Positions 8,750 through 16,708 of a stretch of 64,000 bases of DNA are shown piece after piece. The DNA comes from Planctomycetota bacterium. Its GTDB lineage: Bacteria; Planctomycetota; Planctomycetia; JALXBF01. Below the pieces are notes generated by a model. The model ran no database searches, was not told the origin of the DNA, and saw only the letters and a list, made by a program, of their open reading frames with translations. The stretch lies in the NCBI GenBank assembly GCA_026991575.1, contig JALXBF010000183.1, positions 1 through 64,000 of the forward strand, written 5' to 3'. Within the stretch, counting starts at the first letter, position 1; each line of letters starts with the position of its first letter. The translations under genes and the position numbers were made by a program.

Positions 8750-11394
8750 TCCATGGCTCCGGCGGTCGTGCGGCACAAGAACGACGCTGTCTGGAGCAGA
8801 GTCGTGAACTCGCGGCATAGGACCTGCTCGGGCAGCTCTGGCCGTCTTGAGCGGAACGCCTGGGCGAAGGCCGAGAAATTCTGGCTGATCGCCTCGCCCC
8901 CGCCGAACCGCTCGATCGTTGCTTCAGAGCTGCGGTTGAGCTGGCGCTTCAGTTCGGCCAGGAACGCGTCGCTGCCGGCGGCCGAGAGTGAGTCGAGCAG
9001 GGCCGCGGTGTGGTGCACCCAGCGGTCCGATGCCCCGCCCGCGAAAGCCGCGAGCCAGTGCTGGAAAGTCGGTACGAATGGCCACGGACAACAGGCCTGG
9101 GTCCATTCCCCCGAGCGGCGGCAGACAGCCACGGCCAGCAGATCGCGGCCGTTGGCTTTCGCATACTGCTCAGCTTGGCGTGCCGCGGCCAGCGCAGCGC
9201 GCAGTGGTTGTTTGTGGTGTACGAACGCGATGCCTGCACTAAGCGTCATCGCCTCACCCGGGCCGATTTGCCCGTCCCCAAACAGCTCCGCGCTGAAGCC
9301 GCGACGCAGCGCGGCGGCGCAACTGGCCGCACTGGTTGTGGGCAAAAGAACCAGTGTGTCATCGCCGCCGGCGTATACCAAGAAACCGTCATGCTCCGGG
9401 ACCGTTGGCAGCACGGCGTGAACGGCATAGTTGCTCAGTGCCTGGCTGAGCGCGTTGTGCATCGGCGCCGTCAGCGGGGCCGGCTCCTGGAGGCCTTGCC
9501 GGCCGAGTTCGTCCTTCTGGAGTTGTTCAATTACGGACTCGTGCACAAGCTGCTCGGTCCGCGGCCCACGCACCCCTTGCAGCCACAGGCCGAGCTCATC
9601 GCCGTCAGCCTTCAGGATCGCATAGTAGAGGGGGGGCATCCCCAACCGCTCATCGGATCGGGCGCGAACAATCTCCTGAAACAGCTCCTCCGGACACGCC
9701 GGCTCATCCGGGTCAAAGTTCGGTGTCGGCCAATGCAACCACTCGCCGCTCCAGTAGCCGTACCGCTGCCAGCTCTGTTCAGGGTCCAGCGCGTAGCCCA
9801 GCTCGCGTGCCCTCCGCAACCACGGCCGAGCAGCGATGGTGGCCACATCCGGAATCCGACTCGGTTCCCCATCCAGCCCCAGACGCTCTTGAAAGAACAG
9901 CTGAGCGTACCGTTTCAGAAGGTCGGGGGCGCAGAGCCGGTCGCGGCGGTTTAGTCGGATACCTTTGGGCGGCGGGGCAGCCTGAAGGTGCTGCCAGAAC
10001 CGCCGCGATTCGTCATAGTCGCGCGGACCAATCTGGCTGTCCACCCCACAAAGGGTGCACTTCGGAGGTGCTACGAGGATGCCCCCGCCGCAGAGCCGCA
10101 ACGCCGGGGTATTCTGAGCCTCCTGAAAAACCACGTGCAGGCCGTCCAGCCACCAGCCGGTCCGTAAGGAGTACAGCGCTTCGGTTACTTCCGGGCGCAC
10201 GATCTCCGCGTTGTCTAACCGCTGCCGTAACGCCCGACACGGGATCTCGTCCTCGGCGTCTCCCCATAGGACCTTTGCCGACCGTGTCACGTCCACTAGG
10301 CGACGCAGCCGCAGGTTTGCACTGGTTAACGGCCACGGGTCGCACGGCTGTTCAAAGAACTCGTCCCACCTGCCGCGGAATTCCGGCGGCAAGTGAGGTT
10401 CCCAGTGCTTGCCGAGTTGGTCCCACAGATCGCCCCATTTTGGTTGTCGGCCAAACACGGCGAGCAGGCTCTCGACCGGACCGACGAACACTGCGGTATT
10501 CGGCAACGCTGAGACTCGCAGGGCATCGGCCGAGGGCTCAGCCACATCTGTAAGCCCTGCGCTGGTGCGGAGCCAATGGTCGACCCAAGGATTGCCACGC
10601 AGTGCCGGCGAGATGACTGCGGCCGGCCCCACCATATCCACGAGCCCGCAGACACGTTCAAACAACATCCATGCACTCAGCATGCTCGCCGACCAGAGGT
10701 CGCGCACGGTTCGACTGGATGCCAGGTACCGCTGAACCCCGCGCACTGTAAGAAGCACAATGCGGAGGTTGTTAAGGAGCTCTACAGCGCGGCCATCTCC
10801 TTCGTTCCCGTCCTCTCGTTGGTTGCTCCCCTGGGCATCCTCGCTTTGGCTTTGATCTGCCCCGTCGTCGGACTCTTCCTGCTCGTCCCCTTCCTGCCGG
10901 AGCAGAGCATAGGCCGCGAGGATACCGGCGCAGCTGTCCAGGGCCGACCAGAGTCCGAGCGAAGGTAGACGAGCATCGGCCGGTAGAGACCGATAGGCTG
11001 GGGACAGTTGGCCGAGCCGCTCGGGGAGGAGCCGCCACAGCGCAAGGGCACGCTTCTTCGGGTCGTCGTGGCGGCCGACCAGGTCACGGATCACGCCGCA
11101 GACGCGATCTGGATCCGGGGCCGGCATCTCGATTGCGAACGGGCGGCCACTGAGCGGGTGCCGGAGCTCGGCGGCACCCTGCAGCCCGAACGGCGGTGCC
11201 AGCTCCAAGCCGTAGTCCGACAAGAGCCAATCGTACAGCCCACGGATTAGTGCCCGTTCCGACGGCGGGCACTCGATTCCAGCCGCTGCCAGGTAGCGTT
11301 CGGCCCGCTCTTCGGCACGCGCTTCGTCCGGATCGAGCACGCGGTCGAAGGGCAGCGCAAGGTACGTCGCTGCAAGCTGGTCCCAAACGGACAT
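8746..11394 (-). CDS. cmr2: Type III-B CRISPR large subunit Cmr2 (Cas10), cyclic oligoadenylate synthase
   Basis: A protein of 882 residues. LPADARLPSLGLWSALDS (137-154) is the conserved Cmr2 segment. ILKADGDELGLW (593-604) is the first palm motif and FLVYAGGDDTLVLLP holds the GGDD at 676-679, the active site that makes cyclic oligoadenylate from ATP when target RNA is bound. A zinc-ribbon-like CTLCG is at 446-450 with another Cys at 488. I see no HD dyad at the N-terminus, so ssDNA cleavage is doubtful. An unusual 33-residue acidic Asp/Glu/Ser/Gln stretch lies at about 168-200. ATG 11394 is chosen because AGGAGG lies eight bases upstream; ATG 11421 would precede that site. First gene of the operon. 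Confidence 0.93.
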   Translation of the reverse strand: MSVWDQLAATYLALPFDRVLDPDEARAEERAERYLAAAGIECPPSERALIRGLYDWLLSDYGLELAPPFGLQGAAELRHPLSGRPFAIEMPAPDPDRVCGVIRDLVGRHDDPKKRALALWRLLPERLGQLSPAYRSLPADARLPSLGLWSALDSCAGILAAYALLRQEGDEQEESDDGADQSQSEDAQGSNQREDGNEGDGRAVELLNNLRIVLLTVRGVQRYLASSRTVRDLWSASMLSAWMLFERVCGLVDMVGPAAVISPALRGNPWVDHWLRTSAGLTDVAEPSADALRVSALPNTAVFVGPVESLLAVFGRQPKWGDLWDQLGKHWEPHLPPEFRGRWDEFFEQPCDPWPLTSANLRLRRLVDVTRSAKVLWGDAEDEIPCRALRQRLDNAEIVRPEVTEALYSLRTGWWLDGLHVVFQEAQNTPALRLCGGGILVAPPKCTLCGVDSQIGPRDYDESRRFWQHLQAAPPPKGIRLNRRDRLCAPDLLKRYAQLFFQERLGLDGEPSRIPDVATIAARPWLRRARELGYALDPEQSWQRYGYWSGEWLHWPTPNFDPDEPACPEELFQEIVRARSDERLGMPPLYYAILKADGDELGLWLQGVRGPRTEQLVHESVIEQLQKDELGRQGLQEPAPLTAPMHNALSQALSNYAVHAVLPTVPEHDGFLVYAGGDDTLVLLPTTSAASCAAALRRGFSAELFGDGQIGPGEAMTLSAGIAFVHHKQPLRAALAAARQAEQYAKANGRDLLAVAVCRRSGEWTQACCPWPFVPTFQHWLAAFAGGASDRWVHHTAALLDSLSAAGSDAFLAELKRQLNRSSEATIERFGGGEAISQNFSAFAQAFRSRRPELPEQVLCREFTTLLQTASFLCRTTAGAME

Positions 11395-11805
11395 CCAGTA
11401 GGCCTCCTGTCCGCTGTCCAACCCAGGGACGCGGGGGGGTATGCCATCTGACCAACCACCTGGCGTTTCCGAATGCCGGCTTGCGGCTGGCCACGGAAGC
11501 GAGATCCACCCGGGCGGTCCCAGGGCCCGACGCCGCCAGCCATGCTAAGTTGGGCCATTGCGGGCCCCGGCCGCCGTCGCCGCTCGACTGTTCTTTCCGC
11601 TTTGCCCGCAAGACACAAAGGAACCGGATCGGAAACGCTACCATGATTCTGCCTGCTGCAGAGCACGCCGGCTCTGCCCAAAAGGGATTGGCATTATACC
11701 CCACGCTACGCCCGCGGTCGCGCTGCGGGGAGACAGCAGGCTAACCGGTGGGCGGTCAGCTGGCCGGTATGATCTTAGGCGGAGTTGGCGTAGCGAGACG
11801 GCGTG
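11395..11805. other. Divergent intergenic region, cmr operon / hypD
   Basis: About 410 bases between the starts of cmr2 (minus) and hypD (plus), so it should hold both promoters. It contains AGGAGG for cmr2 (around 11403-11408 on the minus strand). I looked for direct repeats of CRISPR type here and found none. Confidence 0.6.
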
Positions 11806-12909
11806 ATGAAGTACGTTGAGGAGTTTCGCAACCCGGAGCTTGCCCGGCGACTGGTGCGGGCGATACACCAGATCGAGGGCGGACCATGGACCATCATGGA
11901 AGTCTGCGGCGGTCAGACCCACGGCCTGGTACGCGCCGGGATTCCCGAGCTGCTGCGCGGGAAGGTGCGGTTGATCCACGGACCGGGCTGCCCGGTGTGC
12001 GTTACCCCCGTGGCGATGATCGACCGAGCGATCGCGTTGGCGTGTCGGCCCGACGTGACGTTGTGCTCATTCGGCGACATGCTCCGGGTACCGGGCAGTC
12101 GCAGCAGCCTGCTGCATGCCCGGTCGCGAGGGGCTGACGTCCGCATCGTTTACTCGCCGCTTGATGCTGCCCGACTTGCCGAGCGACTGCCTGAACGCGA
12201 GATTGTCTTCTTCGCGGTCGGGTTCGAGACGACGGCGCCAGCTACGGCGCTGGCTGTGCAGTATGCGTCGGCGCGCGGCCTGGAGAACTTCTCCGTGCTC
12301 TGCTGCCACGTGCTTGTCCTGCCCGCAATGGAAATGCTCTTGCAGGCGAAGAACTGCTCGATCCAGGCGTTTCTGGCAGCGGGCCACGTTTGCACGGTGA
12401 CCGGCTACGAGGGATACCACGACCTGGCCCGCCGCTACCGCGTGCCGATCGTGGTGACGGGCTTTGAGCCGCTTGATCTGCTGGAGGGAATCTGGTTGGC
12501 ATGCCGCATGCTGCACGGGCAGGTCTACGAAGTACGCAACCAGTACCGCCGCTCCGTCCGCCGTGGGGGCAATCCCGCAGCCTGGCAGCGCGCCATGACC
12601 GTGTACGAGGTCTGCGACCGGGTCTGGCGTGGCCTGGGGCGGATCGAACGCAGCGGGCTACGGCTCCGGGACGAGTACCGCCGGTACGACGCAGAGGCCA
12701 AGTTCACGTTCGACGGAGAAAGCGGGGCCGAGGATCCCCGCTGCCGAGCCGGCGAAGTACTGCAAGGGGCACTTCGGCCGGATGAGTGCGAGGCGTTTGG
12801 CAAGGAGTGCACCCCGGAACATCCGCTTGGCGCCCCGATGGTGTCTGCCGAGGGGGCCTGTGCGGCGTACTGGCAGTACGGCCGCCGGCCGCGCGCTGTG
12901 AGAGGCTGA
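11806..12909 (+). CDS. hypD: Hydrogenase maturation factor HypD
   Basis: A protein of 367 residues, the usual length. HypD carries an Fe-S cluster and, with HypC, builds the Fe(CN)2CO group of [NiFe]-hydrogenases. The family motifs are present: CGGQTH (34-39), GPGCPVC (59-65), VGFETTAP, AGHVCTVTGYEGY, and the C-terminal Cys region including ECTPEHPLGAPMVSAEGAC. The start MKYVEEF at 11806 is typical; a GTG three bases earlier is also possible. No hypA, B, C, E, F or hydrogenase genes are in the window, so partners must be elsewhere. The stop is 29 bases before the next start. Confidence 0.93.
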   Translation: MKYVEEFRNPELARRLVRAIHQIEGGPWTIMEVCGGQTHGLVRAGIPELLRGKVRLIHGPGCPVCVTPVAMIDRAIALACRPDVTLCSFGDMLRVPGSRSSLLHARSRGADVRIVYSPLDAARLAERLPEREIVFFAVGFETTAPATALAVQYASARGLENFSVLCCHVLVLPAMEMLLQAKNCSIQAFLAAGHVCTVTGYEGYHDLARRYRVPIVVTGFEPLDLLEGIWLACRMLHGQVYEVRNQYRRSVRRGGNPAAWQRAMTVYEVCDRVWRGLGRIERSGLRLRDEYRRYDAEAKFTFDGESGAEDPRCRAGEVLQGALRPDECEAFGKECTPEHPLGAPMVSAEGACAAYWQYGRRPRAVRG

Positions 12910-12938
12910 TGGCAGGCCAGCGTTTGAGGGCAACAAAG

Positions 12939-14249
12939 ATGCAGAGCGTATTGTGGCGCGCATGCTTTGCCGTCGTGGCGATGGTCGCCGGCCGGGCAGC
13001 TGCCCAGCAATTGCCGCCTGTCAACTACGACGAGGACAAAGTTCCCGCTTACGAACTGCCCGACCCGTTGCGGTGCGCCGACGGCTCGCCGGTCCGTACC
13101 GCCAAGGACTGGTTCCAGAAGCGGCGGCCCGAGATCCTGGCGCTGTTTCGCCGCGAAGTGTACGGCAAGGCTCCGGGCAAGCCGACACGAATGCGCTTTG
13201 AGGTGATGGAACGATCCGACAACGCACTGGACGGACTGGCGATCCGAAAACAAGTGCGGCTCATTTTCGATGCACGCTTCCCCGACCGGGCCATGGAGAT
13301 CCTGCTCTACCTGCCGCGTGCCGCCGAGCAGCCGGTGCCGGTTTTCCTGGCGTTGAATTTCCGGGGCAACCACTCGATTCACCCTGACCCGGCGATTCGC
13401 ATCACGACCAGCTGGATGCGGCCGCGCCGTGACGGCACGGTGCGCGGGAACCGGGCTACCGAAAGGGGACGCGGGGCGGCACGATCGCGCTGGCCGGTGG
13501 AGTTCGTTCTTCGCAGAGGCTACGGCATCGTCACGGCTTACTACGGTGACATCGACCCGGACTTCGACGATGGCTTCCGCAACGGAGTGCACGGCATCTT
13601 CGGCCCACCACCTGACCGTCGGCCGCCGGATGCATGGGGATCGATCAGCGCGTGGGCATGGGGCCTGAGTCGCATCATGGACTATCTGGAGACAGACCGG
13701 TCCGTCGACTCGAAACGCGTCGCTCTGCTGGGGCATTCCCGGTTGGGGAAGACGGCGTTGTGGGCCGGTGCTCAGGACGAGCGATTCGCGCTGGTGATCT
13801 CGAACAACTCCGGCTGTGGCGGTGCAGCCCTGAGCCGGCGACGGTTCGGCGAGACGGTTGCTCGAATCAACCGTGCATTTCCCCACTGGTTCTGTGCCAA
13901 CTTCAAGAAGTACAACGAGAACGAAGCGGCGTTGCCCGTCGATCAGCACATGCTAATTGCCCTCATCGCACCGCGGCCGGTGTACGTTGCCAGTGCCGTC
14001 GAGGACCGCTGGGCAGATCCCTACGGTGAGTTTCTTGCGTTGAAGCACGCCGACCCGGTGTGGCGCCTACTGGGCGGTACCGGGCTACTGATGCGCCGCT
14101 GGCCTCCGCTGGATACGCCCATACTCGGCCATCTCGGCTACCACGTGCGGAGCGGTAAGCACGACGTGACGTGGTACGACTGGGCGCAGTATTTGGACTT
14201 CGCCGACAAGCACTTCGCTCACAGTGACGTTCGGCCTATGCCGCGCTAG
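12939..14249 (+). CDS. CE15-type glucuronoyl (4-O-methyl) esterase, secreted
   Basis: A protein of 436 residues with a signal peptide (MQSVLWRACFAVVAMVAGRAAA, with cleavage near AAA-QQ). An alpha/beta hydrolase with the CE15 signature GHSRLGKTALWAGA; S267 is the nucleophile, and H408 in RSGKHDVTWYDW is the probable catalytic His. SNNSGCGGAALSRR and the RGNHSIH oxyanion region also match bacterial CE15. Such enzymes cut ester bonds between glucuronoxylan and lignin in plant biomass. ATG 12939 has GAGGG nine bases upstream and places the signal peptide at the N-terminus; an in-frame ATG at 12909 overlaps the hypD stop. Convergent with the next gene, 11 bases apart. Confidence 0.85.
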   Translation: MQSVLWRACFAVVAMVAGRAAAQQLPPVNYDEDKVPAYELPDPLRCADGSPVRTAKDWFQKRRPEILALFRREVYGKAPGKPTRMRFEVMERSDNALDGLAIRKQVRLIFDARFPDRAMEILLYLPRAAEQPVPVFLALNFRGNHSIHPDPAIRITTSWMRPRRDGTVRGNRATERGRGAARSRWPVEFVLRRGYGIVTAYYGDIDPDFDDGFRNGVHGIFGPPPDRRPPDAWGSISAWAWGLSRIMDYLETDRSVDSKRVALLGHSRLGKTALWAGAQDERFALVISNNSGCGGAALSRRRFGETVARINRAFPHWFCANFKKYNENEAALPVDQHMLIALIAPRPVYVASAVEDRWADPYGEFLALKHADPVWRLLGGTGLLMRRWPPLDTPILGHLGYHVRSGKHDVTWYDWAQYLDFADKHFAHSDVRPMPR

Positions 14250-14260
14250 GTCTGCCGGAG

Positions 14261-14716
14261 CTAGCTGGGCTTGTACCGTAGCACCAGCGCTGCGCCGACT
14301 GCAGCCATGACCATGCCCACGTAAAACCAGATCTCCGGGGCCGACTTCGGCCGGTGCCACGCCATACTGACCAGTGCGTTCACGATGGGGGCACCGGCGA
14401 AGACCAAGGGGGCCACCACAATCGGGCTGCCGCCGAGCTTCAGGGCGAGGATCACACACAGGGCGCCGGCTGCCCCAAGCACCCCGGCAATCGTCGCAAA
14501 CACCACACCTCGGCTCTGGAACTCCACCGGCTCTACACCCGCCAGCAGCAGCAAGACCGGAACGAGCACTGCGGTGAGGAAATAAGCGCCACCCACGCAG
14601 AGAAATGCCCGAATCGGGCCCCGCCCCAGCGCGATCTGACCTTCATGGATGAACGGCACATACGCTCCCCAGGACAAGATGGCTCCCAATACGAACGCCA
14701 ACCAGGCCAGCTTCAT
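14261..14716 (-). CDS. Small DMT/EamA-like membrane protein
   Basis: A protein of 151 residues with about five hydrophobic helices: near 1-22, 35-60, 70-92, 95-113 and 128-146. Layout and the last helix (FYVGMVMAAVGAALVLRY) resemble one half of a drug/metabolite transporter (EamA type), as in small SMR-like proteins, so it may work as a dimer. The substrate cannot be told. The ATG at 14716 has GGAGG six bases upstream. It lies alone between two plus-strand esterase-type genes. Confidence 0.6.
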   Translation of the reverse strand: MKLAWLAFVLGAILSWGAYVPFIHEGQIALGRGPIRAFLCVGGAYFLTAVLVPVLLLLAGVEPVEFQSRGVVFATIAGVLGAAGALCVILALKLGGSPIVVAPLVFAGAPIVNALVSMAWHRPKSAPEIWFYVGMVMAAVGAALVLRYKPS

Positions 14717-14907
14717 CGGTTGCCTCCCAATTCAGACCGGTTCGGCCGTATCGATCAGTGGCACTAGCAGTCCTTGTGCCGGCGGTGGTCACGAAACCGC
14801 CGCGGGGCGAGCGTGGTATCATACGAAACGATGCATTCTGGTCTTTGGCCGTCTCAAGAGCACAGTGGATTCTGGTTGTTCAGCCGTTGTGCCAGTTGGA
14901 GGTCCTC

Positions 14908-16302
14908 ATGCGGTTTGCCCAGTGGGTTTGTGTCATGCTCTCCGTCGCGTCGATCGTAGCGGCAGCGGGCGCGGTCGCGCCTGCGTCCGATGGCGAAGGC
15001 AAGTTCAGGCGAGCCGATTCGCTCACGGCGCTGGATCGCTACGTGGCCGCTCCGGACGACAGCTACGGCTGGAAGGTGGTGCAGACCACTTCCAACGCCG
15101 CCGGCCAGGTGACCTACATTGAGCTCACGTCACAGACGTGGCGCGGCATCGTATGGAAACACCAGATGTTTGTCTGCATTCCGAAGCAGCGTGCTGCGAA
15201 GGATACCGCTCTGCTTTTCATCACCGGCGGCAGCAACAACAGTCGCGTGTCGTTGCAGGATGCGATGATTGGCCTGTTGCTAGCACGGGTGGCTAGGGAG
15301 CCGGTGATCGTACTTCGGCAGGTTCCGAACCAGCCGCTGCTGGGCGGTCGAAAGGAAGACGATCTCATCGCCGAGACGTTCGTGCACTTCATGAACTCGG
15401 GGGACCAGAGCTGGCCGCTGTTGCTGCCGATGGTTAAGAGTGCCGTGCGGGCCATGGACGCCACGCAGGAGTATTTCCAGAAGGAGAAGGGTGAGTCGAT
15501 CACGAAGTTCGTTGTCACTGGCGCCAGCAAACGCGGCTGGACGACCTGGCTGACCGGCGCGGTTGACCGGCGGGTCAAGGCGATTTGTCCGATGGTCATC
15601 GACACGCTCAACTTCTACAAGCAGCTTCCCAACCAGCTGCGTGTCTGGGGGGAGTACAGCGAGCAGATTCGCGACTACACCTCGCGCGGATTGATCGAAC
15701 AGCTCCGGACCCCACGGGGGCGGATCTTGACCGGGATCGTCGATCCGTACAGTTATCGGGAACGCTACACGCTGCCGAAGCTGATCATCAACGGCACGAA
15801 TGACCGGTACTGGGTTGTCGATGCGCTGAACCATTACTGGGACGACCTTCCGGAACCGAAGTACGCCCTGTACCTGCCCAACGCCGGGCACGGTCTGGAA
15901 CACCACCGCGAGTACGCGGTCAACGGTGTGGCAGCATTCGTGCGTCATGTTGCCGAGGGGCATCCTCTGCCAAAGATTTCCTGGCGATTCGAGTACACCG
16001 ACGGTGGCCTGAGGCTGGAGGTGACCGCGGACCAACCGCTCGTTAACGCTCAGGCCTGGGTTGCGTACGTGAAGGACCTGGACTTCCGAGTTGCTCGATG
16101 GGAGTCTCGACCGATGAAGGACGCCGGCCACGGCAAATGGGTCATTGAGGTGCCGGAGCGGCCCGGGCTTAACGGTGCTGTCTTTGGCGATCTGACGTTC
16201 AAGATGGCGGACCTCCAGTACCATCTCTCCACGCTCATTGGTCGGGTGCCCCAGCTGAGCCTGCCCGAGGGGACCGAGCAGGCGGCCGCCGTGGGGCGGT
16301 AG
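14908..16302 (+). CDS. PqaA-type (PhoPQ-activated pathogenicity-related) secreted hydrolase
   Basis: A protein of 464 residues with a signal peptide (MRFAQWVCVMLSVASIVAAAG). The fold is alpha/beta hydrolase: SQTWRGIVWKHQMFVCIP, LLFITGGSNN, IVLRQVPNQPLLGG, and VTGASKRGWTTWLTGAVD with the nucleophile position S207, then INGTNDRYWVVDALNHYWDD and a likely His in LPNAGHGLEHH. These are the marks of the PhoPQ-regulated protein family. In planctomycetes the substrate is unknown. ATG 14908 is set by GGAGG five bases upstream; an upstream in-frame GTG/ATG near 14758 lacks both a ribosome site and a signal peptide. A terminator follows. Confidence 0.85.
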   Translation: MRFAQWVCVMLSVASIVAAAGAVAPASDGEGKFRRADSLTALDRYVAAPDDSYGWKVVQTTSNAAGQVTYIELTSQTWRGIVWKHQMFVCIPKQRAAKDTALLFITGGSNNSRVSLQDAMIGLLLARVAREPVIVLRQVPNQPLLGGRKEDDLIAETFVHFMNSGDQSWPLLLPMVKSAVRAMDATQEYFQKEKGESITKFVVTGASKRGWTTWLTGAVDRRVKAICPMVIDTLNFYKQLPNQLRVWGEYSEQIRDYTSRGLIEQLRTPRGRILTGIVDPYSYRERYTLPKLIINGTNDRYWVVDALNHYWDDLPEPKYALYLPNAGHGLEHHREYAVNGVAAFVRHVAEGHPLPKISWRFEYTDGGLRLEVTADQPLVNAQAWVAYVKDLDFRVARWESRPMKDAGHGKWVIEVPERPGLNGAVFGDLTFKMADLQYHLSTLIGRVPQLSLPEGTEQAAAVGR

Positions 16303-16337
16303 CCAGGCTGGGGATTCCCGGGTACAGGACCGCGCTG

Positions 16338-16376
16338 GCCCCGGTGGCGCGACGGGGACCACCGGGGCTTTTCTTT
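16338..16376 (+). terminator. Rho-independent terminator after the PqaA-like gene
   Basis: A 10-bp stem GCCCCGGTGG / CCACCGGGGC (16338-16347 and 16359-16368) with an 11-base loop, followed by TTTTCTTTT. It lies 36 bases after the stop codon. Confidence 0.85.
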
Positions 16377-16708
16377 TGGGGAAGGCCGGGGTTGACTTGC
16401 TGGGGCTGTGGCGTGTGCTCGCGATCGCTGGCTGGATGGCGCTGTAGATTGGTGAGCGGCTAGCGTCTGGGGACTGTGGCTTGCGTGGGTGCCGCCAGGG
16501 GACACCCGCGCGTCGACCGGTGGTGGCGGATGGGAGCGACGTGCGGTTTCGGGTGCGGGACGGCTTGTTCCAGGGGGGAGCGGGGCGTACGATTAAATAG
16601 ATCAGTGGTCGCTGATGCGTTGGGCCGCGCCCGCCTTGGAGTGTGGTTCTTGCCGCAGAGGGGTCTGCGTGTGCTTCCCTGCCGCTGAAACCCATGACGA
16701 GGGCAGCC
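16377..16708. other. Intergenic, upstream of the exporter operon
   Basis: About 330 bases with no supported gene; it should carry the promoter of the HlyD-permease operon. GAGGG lies just before the chosen ATG. Confidence 0.5.

Noticed and set aside
8750..8818. Upstream extension of cmr3
   Set aside because: It reads through the end of cmr2 in another frame; the ATGA overlap marks the true start.
11395..11805. Possible CRISPR array or leader next to the cmr operon
   Set aside because: No direct repeats of 24-40 bases with regular spacing were found here or elsewhere in the window.
12525..13949. Minus-strand open frame opposite hypD and the CE15 gene
   Set aside because: Antisense to two well-identified genes, no recognisable domain or ribosome site.
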